From positions 3,609,501-3,673,500 of the forward strand of contig NZ_CP060388.1 in NCBI RefSeq assembly GCF_014280435.1: DNA of 64,000 nucleotides. The letters are read 5' to 3'. Within the stretch, counting starts at the first letter, position 1. Each line of letters begins with the position of its first letter. This stretch comes from Sphingobium sp. KCTC 72723. GTDB taxonomy: Bacteria; Pseudomonadota; Alphaproteobacteria; Sphingomonadales; Sphingomonadaceae. The notes under the pieces were generated by a model that was not told where the DNA came from, made no database searches, and saw only the letters and a list, made by a program, of their open reading frames with translations. The translations under genes were made by a program, and so were the position numbers. This document shows, piece after piece, positions 8,881 through 17,645 of this stretch.

Positions 8881-9092
8881 GCCACTTTGGCAAGACCCTG
8901 ATGCAAACTTTGCCGCTGGACCAATCGGCAGCCGTTCTATCCGTCCAGCGAAGCCAGATTGTGAACCACAGTAAAATTCATTATTATCAGTGATATAAAT
9001 GGATTTTGGAAATGGATATGAGCGCGGGTAAGTCGCAAAGCTTTCGCCTGGAAAAAGGACAGCGCTTGACGCAAAAGGGCAAAGGCGGCATA

Positions 9093-9106
9093 TTAATTTC
9101 TATTAG
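9093..9106. promoter_or_regulatory. Palindromic operator candidate upstream of CoA ligase
   Basis: TTAAT-TTCT-ATTAG, one mismatch to CTAAT-N4-ATTAG. It ends 19 bp before the GTG start at 9126 and abuts the AGGAGG site, so a bound repressor would block transcription or initiation. Confidence 0.6.
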
Positions 9107-9125
9107 GTAGAGGAGGAGCGCCCCG

Positions 9126-10811
9126 GTGATCGAGGTCATAGCAGAACGACGGCGGGCCATTTCCGATCGGCATCCCATCTGGGAAGGCATGACGGTGGAT
9201 GCCTATCTCGCACGGGTGCAGTGCCATTTCGCGACGAAGCCTCTCGTCATCACGGATGCAGAAACGCTAGATTATGCGTCGGTCCATGCGCAGTCCGCGC
9301 GATTTGCTGCGGCCCTGTGCGGAATGGGCATTGCCCGCGGTGATCGCGTGGGGCTGTTGCTGGCCAATTATCCGATCACGGTATCGCTGATGTTCGCCAT
9401 CTGGCGCGCGGGCGGCGTCGCCGTGGCGATCAACACGCTCTATGCGCCCAAGGATCTGGAATATGCGGTTCGGGAAGCGGGCTGCAATGTCCTGATCAGC
9501 ATGGCGCGCTTCGGGTCGCGCCGTTATGATCTGGAACTGGACGCCCAGGTTCCCGGCTGGCGCACCGGCGATTGCGCCGCCCTGCCGGAATTACGCGCGG
9601 GCCTGGTCTATGATGCGGAAGCGCCCCAGGCCTTTTTCGACTCTCTGCCGGTGGGCGCGTTGCCGTCGCAAGGGGCGGAGCCGCATGATCCCGCCGTCAT
9701 CATGTTCACGTCCGGCACGACCGGATCGCCCAAGGGGGTCGTGCAGACCCATGACAATCTGCTGCGCGCGGCCTATGCGGGAGCCTATCATCAGGCATTC
9801 GATGAAGGGCGACGCGCGGTGTTCTCGCTGCCGCTCTATCATGGCTTCGGACTGGTCGTGGGCCTGCTGTCCGGCATGATCGTTGGCGGGTCGATCGTCC
9901 CGCTGCTCCGCTTCGATGCCGACGCGCTGCTGGCCGCGACACAGCGCCACCGCGCGACCTATTTGATGGGCGTACCCACGATGACGATCGCGATGATGGA
10001 GCGGGCGAAGGTCAAATCCTATGATCTTGGTTCGCTCACCGCCGTCCACAGCGCGGCTGCGCCGACCCCCAGTTGGGTGTGGCGGGACATTCAGGAGACG
10101 TTCGGTTGCGAAGAAATTTTCACCAGCTATGGCCAGACCGAAGCGACGGCGACGATCGTCTGCACCCAGCCGGGTGATCCGATCGACATTGTAGCAGAGA
10201 CGCAAGGGTGCATCGTGCAGGCAGGCGTAGCCGGGATCGCCGAGCAGGACGGCCGGATTTGCGAATTCAAGACCATCGATCCCGTCACTGGCGCTGATCT
10301 GCCGCCGGGCGTCGCGGGCGAACTCTGCACGCGGGGGCCAATGAATAGTCTTGGCTATTTCCGCCGACCGGAGGAAACGGAAAAGCTGTTTCTGCCGGGC
10401 GGATGGCTGCGCACCGGCGATCTGGGGCAGTTTCGGCCTGACGGGAACCTGTTCCTGACCGGACGGTCGAAGGAATTGTACAAGAGCCGGGGCGAGTTGG
10501 TGTCGCCCAAGGAACTGGAGCAGCTCGTCACCACTCATCCCGCGATCGGCCAGGCGTTCTTCATCGGTATGCCCGACGATCGCTGGGGCGAGTGCGGCTG
10601 CGCATGGATGGTGCGCGCGGAGGGCCATGCCGTTTCGGACGAAGACATCCTCGTCTGGCTGAGGCCGCAGGTGGCCGGGTATAAATTGCCGCGCGACATC
10701 TGGTTCATCGCGGAAGAGGATTTGCCGAAAACCGGCACGGGCAAGGTCCAGAAGAACATCCTGAAAGACATGGCGCTGGCCCACCTCGCCACGCAACGCG
10801 GCGCAGCCTGA
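9126..10811 (+). CDS. AMP-binding acyl-CoA synthetase
   Basis: 561 residues from GTG 9126, preceded by AGGAGG. It is an ANL-superfamily ligase. The P-loop-like motif MFTSGTTGSPKGVV lies near residues 194-207, then TSYGQTEATATIV (about 334), the GWLRTGDLG hinge region (about 424) and the C-terminal catalytic lysine in PKTGTGKVQKN (about 542). It activates a carboxylate to its CoA thioester with ATP. In camphor degradation a dedicated CoA ligase (CamF) activates the ring-opened acid before the second Baeyer-Villiger step, and this gene would fit that place. It is divergent from the LLM unit and followed 31 bp later by the ribB-like gene. Confidence 0.88.
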   Translation: MIEVIAERRRAISDRHPIWEGMTVDAYLARVQCHFATKPLVITDAETLDYASVHAQSARFAAALCGMGIARGDRVGLLLANYPITVSLMFAIWRAGGVAVAINTLYAPKDLEYAVREAGCNVLISMARFGSRRYDLELDAQVPGWRTGDCAALPELRAGLVYDAEAPQAFFDSLPVGALPSQGAEPHDPAVIMFTSGTTGSPKGVVQTHDNLLRAAYAGAYHQAFDEGRRAVFSLPLYHGFGLVVGLLSGMIVGGSIVPLLRFDADALLAATQRHRATYLMGVPTMTIAMMERAKVKSYDLGSLTAVHSAAAPTPSWVWRDIQETFGCEEIFTSYGQTEATATIVCTQPGDPIDIVAETQGCIVQAGVAGIAEQDGRICEFKTIDPVTGADLPPGVAGELCTRGPMNSLGYFRRPEETEKLFLPGGWLRTGDLGQFRPDGNLFLTGRSKELYKSRGELVSPKELEQLVTTHPAIGQAFFIGMPDDRWGECGCAWMVRAEGHAVSDEDILVWLRPQVAGYKLPRDIWFIAEEDLPKTGTGKVQKNILKDMALAHLATQRGAA

Positions 10812-10842
10812 AAACATAGCAGACATATGGAAAGACGGATCG

Positions 10843-11979
10843 ATGAGTAGCGAAGGCATTTCGTCCATAGAGGACATCATTCACGACGCGATAAACGGGC
10901 TGCCCTATATATTGGTCGATGCCGACGATCGCGAGAATGAAGGCGACGTCATCATACCGGCGCAGTTCGCGACCCCGCGCCAGATCAATTTCATGGCCAA
11001 ACATGCGCGCGGCCTGATCTGCCTGGCGATGACGAAATCGCGGGCGGAGCAGCTGAAACTGCCGCCCATGGCCGCCAACAATCAGTCCGGCCATGGCACC
11101 GCCTTCACCATATCCATCGAAGCGCGCGAAGGCGTCACCACCGGCATATCCGCGCAGGATCGCGCGCACACCATTGCCGTGGCGGTCGATCCGACCAAGA
11201 CATCGGCGGACATCGTGTCGCCGGGGCATGTGTTCCCGCTGACGGCGCGTGACGGCGGCGTTCTCGTGCGGGCAGGCCACACCGAAGCGGCCGTGGATAT
11301 ATCTCGCCTGGCAGGGCTGACCCCGGCCGGCGTCATCTGCGAAGTGATGAACGACGATGGCAGCATGGCGCGGCTGCCCGAACTGCTCGTCTTTGCCAAG
11401 GAACATGGATTGAAGGTCGGCACGATCGCCGACCTTATCGCCTATCGGCGGCGGTTCGAAAAGCTGATCGAGCGAGTCGCGAGTGCGCCTTTTCACAGTT
11501 TCTACGGCGGCGACCTGACCATCCATGTCTATCGCAATCTGGTCGATGGCGGCGAGCATGTCGCACTGGTCAAGGGCGACATCCGCCCCGATCGCGACAC
11601 GCTGGTCCGCGTGCATCAGGTCGACATGGCGACCGACATGCTCGGCTGGTCCCAGGCGCATCCCGATTATGTGCCGCAGGCGCTGAAAGCCATTGCCGCG
11701 CATGAGGGGCAGGCCGTCGCGGTCTTCGTGCGCGATCCCGGCCCGGACTCCATCTCGAAACGGATCATGGGTGGGCGCAAGACCTATCATGATGCCAATG
11801 CCACCCGCGACTATGGCATAGGGGCGCAGATATTGCTGGATCTGGGCGTGCGGCACATGACCTTGCTGACGTCGAGCAAGGCGAAGCTGGCGGCACTGGA
11901 AGGATTTGGCCTGACGGTGGTTGATCGCATTCCCCTGCGCGACGCCAACATCGCGCCCGCGCACATGCTGGCCGGGTGA
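10843..11979 (+). CDS. ribB: RibB-type 3,4-dihydroxy-2-butanone-4-phosphate synthase with degenerate GTP cyclohydrolase II domain
   Basis: 378 residues, the length of a bifunctional RibBA. The N-terminal domain (1-205) has the DHBP synthase acidic motif DADDRENEGD near residue 25, HGTAFTISIEA..GVTTGISAQDRA, and the C-terminal GHTEAAVDISRLAGL. The C-terminal half aligns with GTP cyclohydrolase II (HVALVKGD, LVRVHQVDMATDMLG). It has none of the three zinc-binding cysteines, which normally lie in CLTGD...SLRCDCG, and so is probably not a cyclohydrolase. It makes a riboflavin precursor from ribulose 5-phosphate. Location within a cluster of FMN-consuming monooxygenases suggests it raises flavin supply during catabolism. 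Confidence 0.88.
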   Translation: MSSEGISSIEDIIHDAINGLPYILVDADDRENEGDVIIPAQFATPRQINFMAKHARGLICLAMTKSRAEQLKLPPMAANNQSGHGTAFTISIEAREGVTTGISAQDRAHTIAVAVDPTKTSADIVSPGHVFPLTARDGGVLVRAGHTEAAVDISRLAGLTPAGVICEVMNDDGSMARLPELLVFAKEHGLKVGTIADLIAYRRRFEKLIERVASAPFHSFYGGDLTIHVYRNLVDGGEHVALVKGDIRPDRDTLVRVHQVDMATDMLGWSQAHPDYVPQALKAIAAHEGQAVAVFVRDPGPDSISKRIMGGRKTYHDANATRDYGIGAQILLDLGVRHMTLLTSSKAKLAALEGFGLTVVDRIPLRDANIAPAHMLAG

Positions 11980-11983
11980 AGCG

Positions 11984-12008
11984 GGGGGAGGGTTGATTGC
12001 CCTCCCCC
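11984..12008. terminator. Hairpin terminator between convergent genes
   Basis: GGGGGAGGG-TTGATTG-CCCTCCCCC, a perfect 9-bp GC-rich stem between the convergent ribB-like and flavin reductase genes. Confidence 0.7.
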
Positions 12009-12020
12009 TGTTATATGCGG

Positions 12021-12512
12021 TCAGAGCAAAGGCGAGACTTTGCCGTAGCGTCCCTTGTGAAACAGCAGGGGCGCGCCGGGATGGTGGATGTCCAGAGCGT
12101 GGACTTCACCGATCGCGATATAATGGTCGCCCGCCTCATGAATTGCATGGAAGGAACAATCGATCCACGCGAGCGCGCCGTCCAGTATCGGCGCGCCGCG
12201 TGCCGACAGATGATGCGGCACCCCATCGAACTTGGCAGGATCCTTCGACGCCAGCGTCCGGCATAGACCTTCCTGATCGTCCGCCAGTACGTTGACGCAA
12301 AATCCGCCACAGGCCTCGATCTTGGGCCAGCTGGACGAAGCCTTGTCGGGGAAGAAGGCAACCAGAGGCGGGTCGAGCGACACGGATGTGAACGACCCGA
12401 CGATCATCGCGGCAGGCGTGCCGTCCGGCTGCATGGCGGTGATGGCGCATACGCCGGTCGGATAATGGCCCAATATCTGCCGAAAGGTGGCGGCGTCGGA
12501 GACTATGGACAT
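12021..12512 (-). CDS. Flavin reductase-like protein
   Basis: 163 residues from the ATG at 12512, seven bases after GAGGGA; the frame opens at a GTG four codons earlier. It has a flavin reductase split-barrel domain: FRQILGHYPTGVCAITA (about 9-25), SFTSVSLDPPLVAFFPDK (about 43), GGFCVNVLADDQ, and a GEVHALD segment. These enzymes reduce FMN or FAD with NAD(P)H and pass the free reduced flavin to a two-component monooxygenase. The two LLM enzymes at 4012 and 7725 are the evident partners. It is the third gene of the ADH-P450-reductase unit and starts about 8 bp after the P450 stop. Confidence 0.87.
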   Translation of the reverse strand: MSIVSDAATFRQILGHYPTGVCAITAMQPDGTPAAMIVGSFTSVSLDPPLVAFFPDKASSSWPKIEACGGFCVNVLADDQEGLCRTLASKDPAKFDGVPHHLSARGAPILDGALAWIDCSFHAIHEAGDHYIAIGEVHALDIHHPGAPLLFHKGRYGKVSPLL

Positions 12513-12520
12513 GTTTTCCC

Positions 12521-13774
12521 TCACACTTTCCAGACCAGCGGAATATCTTCGACCGCCGATACGATACCGGCATGATAGACGGGTGCCGCGCCTTCTTTAA
12601 GCGCGAAATGGGGGATGCGGGCCAGCCATTCCTGCAACATCACCAGCACTTCCATGCGCGCCAGGTGCATACCCGCGCAACGGTGCGGCCCCTGCGCAAA
12701 GGTCGAATGGGCGACATTGCGGCGGGATAGGTCGACCGTCATGGGGTCTTCATGCTGGCTATCGTCCAGGCCATGCAGCGCCGTGGGCAGCAAAATGAGG
12801 TCGCCAGCCTTCAGCTGCGTGCCATAATATTCCATGTCCGCCACCACATAACGCGCGTCGGACACGACGGCGAAGCGACGGAACATCTCCTCCACGCCGC
12901 GTTGCAGCTTCATCGGGTCCGCCACCATCTCCTCGACCGTTTCGGGATGGCGCGCGAGGTAGATCATCATGAAGCTGAGGAAATTGACGACGGTATCCAG
13001 ACCGCCCAGCAGCAAAAGCGACACCAGCCCAAGCATCTTGTCTTCGGGCATCGGTGCGCCGTTGATTTCACTATTCACCATCTGCGTGATCAGGTCGGTG
13101 CCGGTGCCGCCACGCCGCTGCGCGATGATCGGCGCGACATAGGCGAAGAAGCCCGCATTCGCCTCCCTCAGCGATTGGCCCTGCTCCTCGGGCGTGTTGC
13201 CCGACGGCCGGGTCATTTCCTTGGCCAGCGCATTGAGGCCCGCCGCATCCTCCATTGGCAAGCCCGCGAGCGCAAGAAAGACTTTGACCGGAAAAATGTT
13301 GGCGAAATCCCTGGCGAAGTCGCAATGGCCCTGCGCCGCAAAACCTTCGATCAGGTCGATAGCCACCGCCCGCACATCGCTTTCGACCTTGCGAATCTGG
13401 GCAAGATTCAGCCCCTTGTCGATTGCCTTGCGATAGGGCGTATGTTCGGGCGGGTCCATCTTGGTCGGGACCATGTCATAGGCCTCACCCGCCTCACGCG
13501 GCACCCAGATGACCCGGCTGGAAAAGCGGTCGGGGCTGCGATAGATTTCGTCGATCAGCGCGCCGCGCGTGGCGATCCAGTGGCCGCCGGTAAAGGGGGT
13601 CCAGACCAGCGGCGGCGTATCGGGCTGCTGCACCTTCTTCCAGGCTTCATGCACCCCTTCCTCAATGCCATCGAGATCGTAGATGTCGATGTCGCGCACC
13701 AATGGCGCGGGCACATGATCGGGAATGGCCATGCGGTGCTTGGCGGATGGCGGGGCGATCGTATCGACGTTCAT
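12521..13774 (-). CDS. Cytochrome P450, CYP101 (P450cam) family
   Basis: 417 residues from the ATG at 13774. The I-helix [16 protein letters not shown] contains the Asp-Thr proton-relay pair, EEMFRRF gives the ExxR motif, and the heme loop [15 protein letters not shown] puts the thiolate Cys near 366. From memory of P450cam, the segments [24 protein letters not shown] and IVS-V--IPLVW are shared. The Tyr that hydrogen-bonds the camphor carbonyl (Tyr96) is kept in REAGEAYD. The residue at Phe87 appears to be Trp and that at Val247 Leu. Likely role: stereospecific hydroxylation of a terpenoid-like ketone. No ferredoxin or reductase is encoded nearby. Confidence 0.92.
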   Translation of the reverse strand: MNVDTIAPPSAKHRMAIPDHVPAPLVRDIDIYDLDGIEEGVHEAWKKVQQPDTPPLVWTPFTGGHWIATRGALIDEIYRSPDRFSSRVIWVPREAGEAYDMVPTKMDPPEHTPYRKAIDKGLNLAQIRKVESDVRAVAIDLIEGFAAQGHCDFARDFANIFPVKVFLALAGLPMEDAAGLNALAKEMTRPSGNTPEEQGQSLREANAGFFAYVAPIIAQRRGGTGTDLITQMVNSEINGAPMPEDKMLGLVSLLLLGGLDTVVNFLSFMMIYLARHPETVEEMVADPMKLQRGVEEMFRRFAVVSDARYVVADMEYYGTQLKAGDLILLPTALHGLDDSQHEDPMTVDLSRRNVAHSTFAQGPHRCAGMHLARMEVLVMLQEWLARIPHFALKEGAAPVYHAGIVSAVEDIPLVWKV

Positions 13775-13787
13775 GCCAGCGTCCTTC

Positions 13788-14870
13788 TTAACTGATGGTG
13801 GGGTCGATGACGGCCTTGGTGGCGACGCCATTCTTGGTGACGGTCAGCGCCTCTGCCGCCTGACTGATGCTGAAACGATGGCTGACCAGCGCTGCCAGCG
13901 GCACCTGATTTTGCACCCGCGCCGCGAACTGCATCCCCTGATAGTAATTTTTGGGCGCCGGGAAGGATGCGCCGCCGATCGTCAGGTTTTTCAGCGTCAG
14001 GTCGCGCGGGGAAATTGGCTGCGTACCAATCGCGCCCCACAGGCCCAATATGATATAGCGGCTGTGGATGCCGCTAATGTCCACGCCCTCCGGGAATGCG
14101 GGCAGCGCGCCCGCCGCCTCGATGACGATGTCCGGTCCCTGCCTGCCGATCCGGTCGTAGATCATGCGCTTGCGCTCGTCAGGGGACAGGCTGAGCGACA
14201 CGGTGGATGTCGCGCCCAGCGTCATGGCGGCGTCCAGCCGGGCCTGCGCACCGTCGATGACGATGATTTCCCGCGCCCCGGCTTGCGCCGCGACGAGGAT
14301 GGCGGACAGGCCCACTGGCCCTGCGCCCTGGACGACGACGGAGTCGCCGAAACGCACCGGGCCGCAGCGATCAAAGCCGCGCAACACCGTCGGCAGCGCA
14401 CAGCCCAGCGCGGCGATCGCTTCAGGCTGCGCGCCGTCGGGCAGGCGATAGAAGGGCATGTTGTTGGGCAGCCAGGCATAGTCGGAATAGCTGCCCCAAT
14501 TGGGCTTGGCGGCGTCTTCGAAATATTGGCTGTTTTCGCACGGCGTCTGTTCCAGCACGGTGCAGGAATAGCAGCGATGGCACAGCGCGATCGGCGACCA
14601 GATGACCAGATCGCCAGCCTTGACCGGCGTTCCGGCATAGTCGGTGGAAACCCCGGCGCCCAATTGGGTAATTTCGCCGACGCCTTCATGCCCCAAGATG
14701 ATCGGGAAGGGCATTTCGCCTGCTTCGCCGGTGAGGATATGGACGTCGCTGCCGCAGACGCCGCCCAATATCGTGCGGACGAGCGCGCCGCCCGGCTCTG
14801 GCGCATGGACCTCGACATCCCATGTTTCCAGACGGTTCTTTTCAACGAGTACTGCGGCTTTACCGTACAT
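13788..14870 (-). CDS. Zinc-dependent alcohol dehydrogenase (MDR superfamily)
   Basis: 360 residues from the ATG at 14870, five bases after GGGAGGA. Catalytic zinc ligands are visible as GGVCGSDVH (Cys, near residue 38), [10 protein letters not shown] (His-Glu, near 61) and the downstream Cys region. The structural zinc loop is [17 protein letters not shown] (four Cys, near 95-112). The Rossmann motif is [11 protein letters not shown] (near 185). It starts the minus-strand unit ADH-P450-flavin reductase, 13 bp before the P450. In the Pseudomonas cam operon the corresponding gene camD (5-exo-hydroxycamphor dehydrogenase) lies directly before camC, so oxidation of the P450's alcohol product to a diketone is the natural inference. 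Confidence 0.88.
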   Translation of the reverse strand: MYGKAAVLVEKNRLETWDVEVHAPEPGGALVRTILGGVCGSDVHILTGEAGEMPFPIILGHEGVGEITQLGAGVSTDYAGTPVKAGDLVIWSPIALCHRCYSCTVLEQTPCENSQYFEDAAKPNWGSYSDYAWLPNNMPFYRLPDGAQPEAIAALGCALPTVLRGFDRCGPVRFGDSVVVQGAGPVGLSAILVAAQAGAREIIVIDGAQARLDAAMTLGATSTVSLSLSPDERKRMIYDRIGRQGPDIVIEAAGALPAFPEGVDISGIHSRYIILGLWGAIGTQPISPRDLTLKNLTIGGASFPAPKNYYQGMQFAARVQNQVPLAALVSHRFSISQAAEALTVTKNGVATKAVIDPTIS

Positions 14871-14961
14871 GACTATCCTCCCGATAACGACACGATCCGG
14901 CTGTGCCATCTCGTCACCATAATGTCGCGCCGGGTTGATCCCGCGTCCAATCGCCACAAAG

Positions 14962-14975
14962 CTAATCTTAATTAG
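14962..14975. promoter_or_regulatory. Palindromic operator candidate in ADH/SDR divergent promoter
   Basis: CTAAT-CTTA-ATTAG, a perfect palindrome 91 bp upstream of the ADH start, in the 344-bp divergent region 14871-15214. A further half site CTAAT lies at 14992. A weaker version (ATAAC-CGAA-ATTAG, two mismatches) at 15165-15178 lies 36 bp before the SDR start at 15215. The stretch 15030-15110 is AT-rich and holds no gene. Confidence 0.72.
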
Positions 14976-15214
14976 ACAAATTATGCAATAGCTAATCTCA
15001 GATCACACCACCACCGACAGGCTTGTGCATCGAAACTGCAAACGCAAAAATTGGTTATAATATTGTAATATATATGTTATTTTTCACTTTGATGGAGCAA
15101 TAATGGTATGGCCCGCCGCCATGATCAACACCGTTCTTGACTTTCAAACCAAGAGACGCTTTGTATAACCGAAATTAGGCTGAAAGAGCCAGACAGCCAA
15201 GCATAGGAGAGAAT

Positions 15215-15961
15215 ATGGGCCGCCTTACAGGAAAAACCGCCGTCATCACCGGCGCTGCGCGGGGCATGGGCGCGTCGCACGCCCGCCTTTTCATCCAGGA
15301 AGGCGCCAACGTCGTCCTGACCGACCGCAATGTCGAGGGCGGCAAGGCGCTGGCGGCCGAACTTGGTGAAAAAGCGATGTTCGTGGCCCATGACGTGACC
15401 CTGCCGGAATCCTGGGCGGACGTCATCACCGCGACGGTGGACGCCTTTGGCACCATCGACATTCTGGTCAACAATGCCGGCATATTGGGTCCGATGGCGA
15501 CGACCGCCGACCTGACCGAGGAAGGCTATGCGCAGGTATGCGCCATCAACCAGCATAGCGTATTCTATGGCATGAAGGCGGTCCTGCCGGTCATGGTCAA
15601 GGCCGGGCGCGGGTCCATCGTCAACATTTCGTCGATCGCGGGCATGGCCGCGAATTACGGCTTTCCGAGCCTGGCCTATGTCGCGAGCAAATTTGCCGTG
15701 CGCGGCATGACGAAGGCCACGGCGGTCGAATATGGCAAGCATAATATCCGGGTCAATTCCGTCCATCCCGGCTTCATCCAGACGCCGATGATGGTCGAGG
15801 CGACCGATGAGGTGGGCGGCGATGCACTGGCCCAGATTCCGCTGGGCCGGATCGCCGAACCAATCGAGGTTTCGAACCTCGTCCTGTTCCTGGCGTCCGA
15901 TGAATCCTCCTACATCACCGGGTCCGAACATCTCGTCGATGCCGGCATGTTGGCGCATTAG
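15215..15961 (+). CDS. SDR-family oxidoreductase
   Basis: 248 residues, a classical short-chain dehydrogenase. It has the cofactor motif TGAARGMG (residues 12-19), NNAG near 88, a catalytic Ser in NISSIAG, and YVASK (Tyr-Lys pair) near 155. Asp at the end of beta-2 (VVLTDRN) suggests NAD preference. The ribosome site is GGAGAG before the ATG. It begins a plus-strand unit SDR-crotonase-SDR. Function is probably oxidation of a ring alcohol or hydroxyacyl intermediate. Close relatives act on steroids and terpenoid alcohols, so the substrate is undecided. Confidence 0.87.
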   Translation: MGRLTGKTAVITGAARGMGASHARLFIQEGANVVLTDRNVEGGKALAAELGEKAMFVAHDVTLPESWADVITATVDAFGTIDILVNNAGILGPMATTADLTEEGYAQVCAINQHSVFYGMKAVLPVMVKAGRGSIVNISSIAGMAANYGFPSLAYVASKFAVRGMTKATAVEYGKHNIRVNSVHPGFIQTPMMVEATDEVGGDALAQIPLGRIAEPIEVSNLVLFLASDESSYITGSEHLVDAGMLAH

Positions 15962-15983
15962 GCGCTAGACGGAGCCAACGCCC

Positions 15984-16754
15984 ATGGCATTGATCGAGTT
16001 CGACGTTCGGGGAAAGGTGGCGGAGGTCCGTCTCAACCGGCCCGCAGTCCTCAACGCCATCAATGCGGAGATGGACCGGGCGCTGGCGCAGGCGTGGGCG
16101 CGGATCGACGGCGATCCCGATATTCGCGTCGCGATCCTGACCGGCGCCGGGGATCGCGCCTTTTGCGCAGGGGCGGATATGTCGGACCCGCCCACCGGGC
16201 AGGACGGGCTTTCGTTCGGCGGCGGGCTGACTGGCATTGGCGGCCGCCTCGTGCCTCTGCAAAAGCCGCTGATCGCGGTGGTCCATGGGCATGTCCTTGG
16301 CCTTGGCTTCGAACTGGCGATGTGCGCCGACATACTGATCGCGGCGGACGACACGCAATTCCGACTGCCGGAGGCGCGGGCGGGATTTATCGACCATTGC
16401 GGTGTCGTGCATCGTGCGATCCGTCAACTGCCCCATCATGTGGCGATGGCAATGATCGTCGCGAGCGAACCGCTCGATGCGGCCCGTGCCTTGCAATTCG
16501 GCCTGGTCAACGAGATCGCTGCGAGGGCGGAAATGGCCGCCACGACCGAACTGTGGACCCAGAAGATTCTCGCCTGCGCGCCCCTGGCAGCGCAGGCCAG
16601 CAAGCAGGCCGCGCTGCTGGGTCTGGAACATGGACTGCGCGAGGCGCTCGATCGACGCTATCCGCTGATCGACGCCTATGTGGCGACGGCAGACTGTATC
16701 GAAGCCGCCGCGGCATGGAAGGAAAAGCGCGTGCCGACCTGGCAAGGCCGGTGA
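15984..16754 (+). CDS. Enoyl-CoA hydratase/isomerase family protein
   Basis: 256 residues, 22 bp after the SDR. Crotonase features are [26 protein letters not shown] (oxyanion hole), [17 protein letters not shown] (first Glu present) and [13 protein letters not shown] (second Glu present). The usual GAGGTQRLPR segment is replaced by [15 protein letters not shown], so this is not a typical FadB-like hydratase. A beta-oxidation hydratase or a C-C hydrolase of the 6-oxocamphor hydrolase kind are both possible. The Glu pair favours hydratase, while the clustering with a P450 and ADH favours diketone cleavage. Confidence 0.85.
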   Translation: MALIEFDVRGKVAEVRLNRPAVLNAINAEMDRALAQAWARIDGDPDIRVAILTGAGDRAFCAGADMSDPPTGQDGLSFGGGLTGIGGRLVPLQKPLIAVVHGHVLGLGFELAMCADILIAADDTQFRLPEARAGFIDHCGVVHRAIRQLPHHVAMAMIVASEPLDAARALQFGLVNEIAARAEMAATTELWTQKILACAPLAAQASKQAALLGLEHGLREALDRRYPLIDAYVATADCIEAAAAWKEKRVPTWQGR

Positions 16755-16818
16755 AGGCCACAAGCCATGCGCGATCTTTAGGGTGCAGCCTGGCTGCTTG
16801 AAGAAAGGGGCTACTTTC

Positions 16819-17589
16819 ATGGAATTGCACGGCAAGAAGATCATCGTGACCGGGGCGGCGCAAGGCATCGGGGCATCCGCCCTTCGCGCCTATGTGGCGG
16901 CTGGCGCGCATGTCGCCGCGATGGACATCGACGCGGCGCAGGGCGAAGCGATCGCCGCCAGCGCGACCGCCAAGGGGCCGGGATCGGCATTTTTCATTGC
17001 GTGCGACGTGGGCGATCGCGCCATGGTGGACGCCGCCTTCGATGCGGCCGTGGCCCGTCTGGGCGGGCTTGACGTGCTGGCCCATATTGCCGGCGTCCAT
17101 CGCCATGCCGCCACGCACGATGTCCCTGACGAGACACTGGCCTGGCTTTTCAACGTCAATGTGAACGGCACCATCTATACCAATGGCGCTGCCTATCGAC
17201 ATATGCCGGACGGCGGCTCGATCATTAACTTCGGGTCGGAATCCGGGCTGACCGCCGAAATCAACAACGCCGTCTATGGTGCGTCGAAGGCGGCGGTCCA
17301 CGCCTGGACCCGCAGCGTCGCGCGCGAGTGGGGCAAACGCAACATTCGCATGAATGCCGTGCTGCCCTACATAGTCACCCCCATGTATGCGCGGTTCCGC
17401 GAGGCCTTGTCCCCGGAGGATCTGGCCGCCCATGACAAGGCGACGGCCGAGCAGATCCCGCTGGGCGGGAAGTTCGGCGATGCGGATGTGGACCTCGCGC
17501 CTGTGCTGCTATTCCTGGCAAGCGATGGTTCGCGCTTTATCACCGGGCAACTGATCCCCGTCGATGGCGGGCTGATCTCCGTTCGGTGA
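16819..17589 (+). CDS. SDR-family oxidoreductase
   Basis: 257 residues from the ATG at 16819, after AAGAAAGGGG; the frame is open further upstream inside the crotonase gene, but that extension is not protein-like. The cofactor motif is TGAAQGIG (11-18). AHIAG stands in place of NNAG, INFGSES provides the Ser, YGASK the catalytic Tyr-Lys near 152, and VDGG is at the C-terminus. It is the third and last gene of the plus-strand unit that starts at 15215 and is followed by a strong hairpin. Probable NAD-dependent alcohol dehydrogenase on a pathway intermediate. Confidence 0.87.
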   Translation: MELHGKKIIVTGAAQGIGASALRAYVAAGAHVAAMDIDAAQGEAIAASATAKGPGSAFFIACDVGDRAMVDAAFDAAVARLGGLDVLAHIAGVHRHAATHDVPDETLAWLFNVNVNGTIYTNGAAYRHMPDGGSIINFGSESGLTAEINNAVYGASKAAVHAWTRSVAREWGKRNIRMNAVLPYIVTPMYARFREALSPEDLAAHDKATAEQIPLGGKFGDADVDLAPVLLFLASDGSRFITGQLIPVDGGLISVR

Positions 17590-17603
17590 TTTTGAGGGCA
17601 TCT

Positions 17604-17641
17604 GGACGGTTATCCGCTCTCAATCGAGCGGATAACCGTCC
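17604..17641. terminator. Long hairpin terminator
   Basis: A perfect 16-bp inverted repeat (GGACGGTTATCCGCTC with its complement) with loop TCAATC lies between convergent SDR and Baeyer-Villiger genes. It starts 15 bp after the SDR stop. Confidence 0.72.
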
Positions 17642-17645
17642 GGCT

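Noticed and set aside
9591..11964. Long minus-strand frames (429 and 419 codons) opposite the CoA ligase and ribB-like genes
   Set aside because: Shadow frames. The plus-strand proteins have full motif sets and ribosome sites.
12752..14975. Long open frames antisense to the P450 and ADH genes (347 and 416 codons)
   Set aside because: They mirror the minus-strand P450 and ADH genes, have no family motifs and arise from high-GC codon bias.
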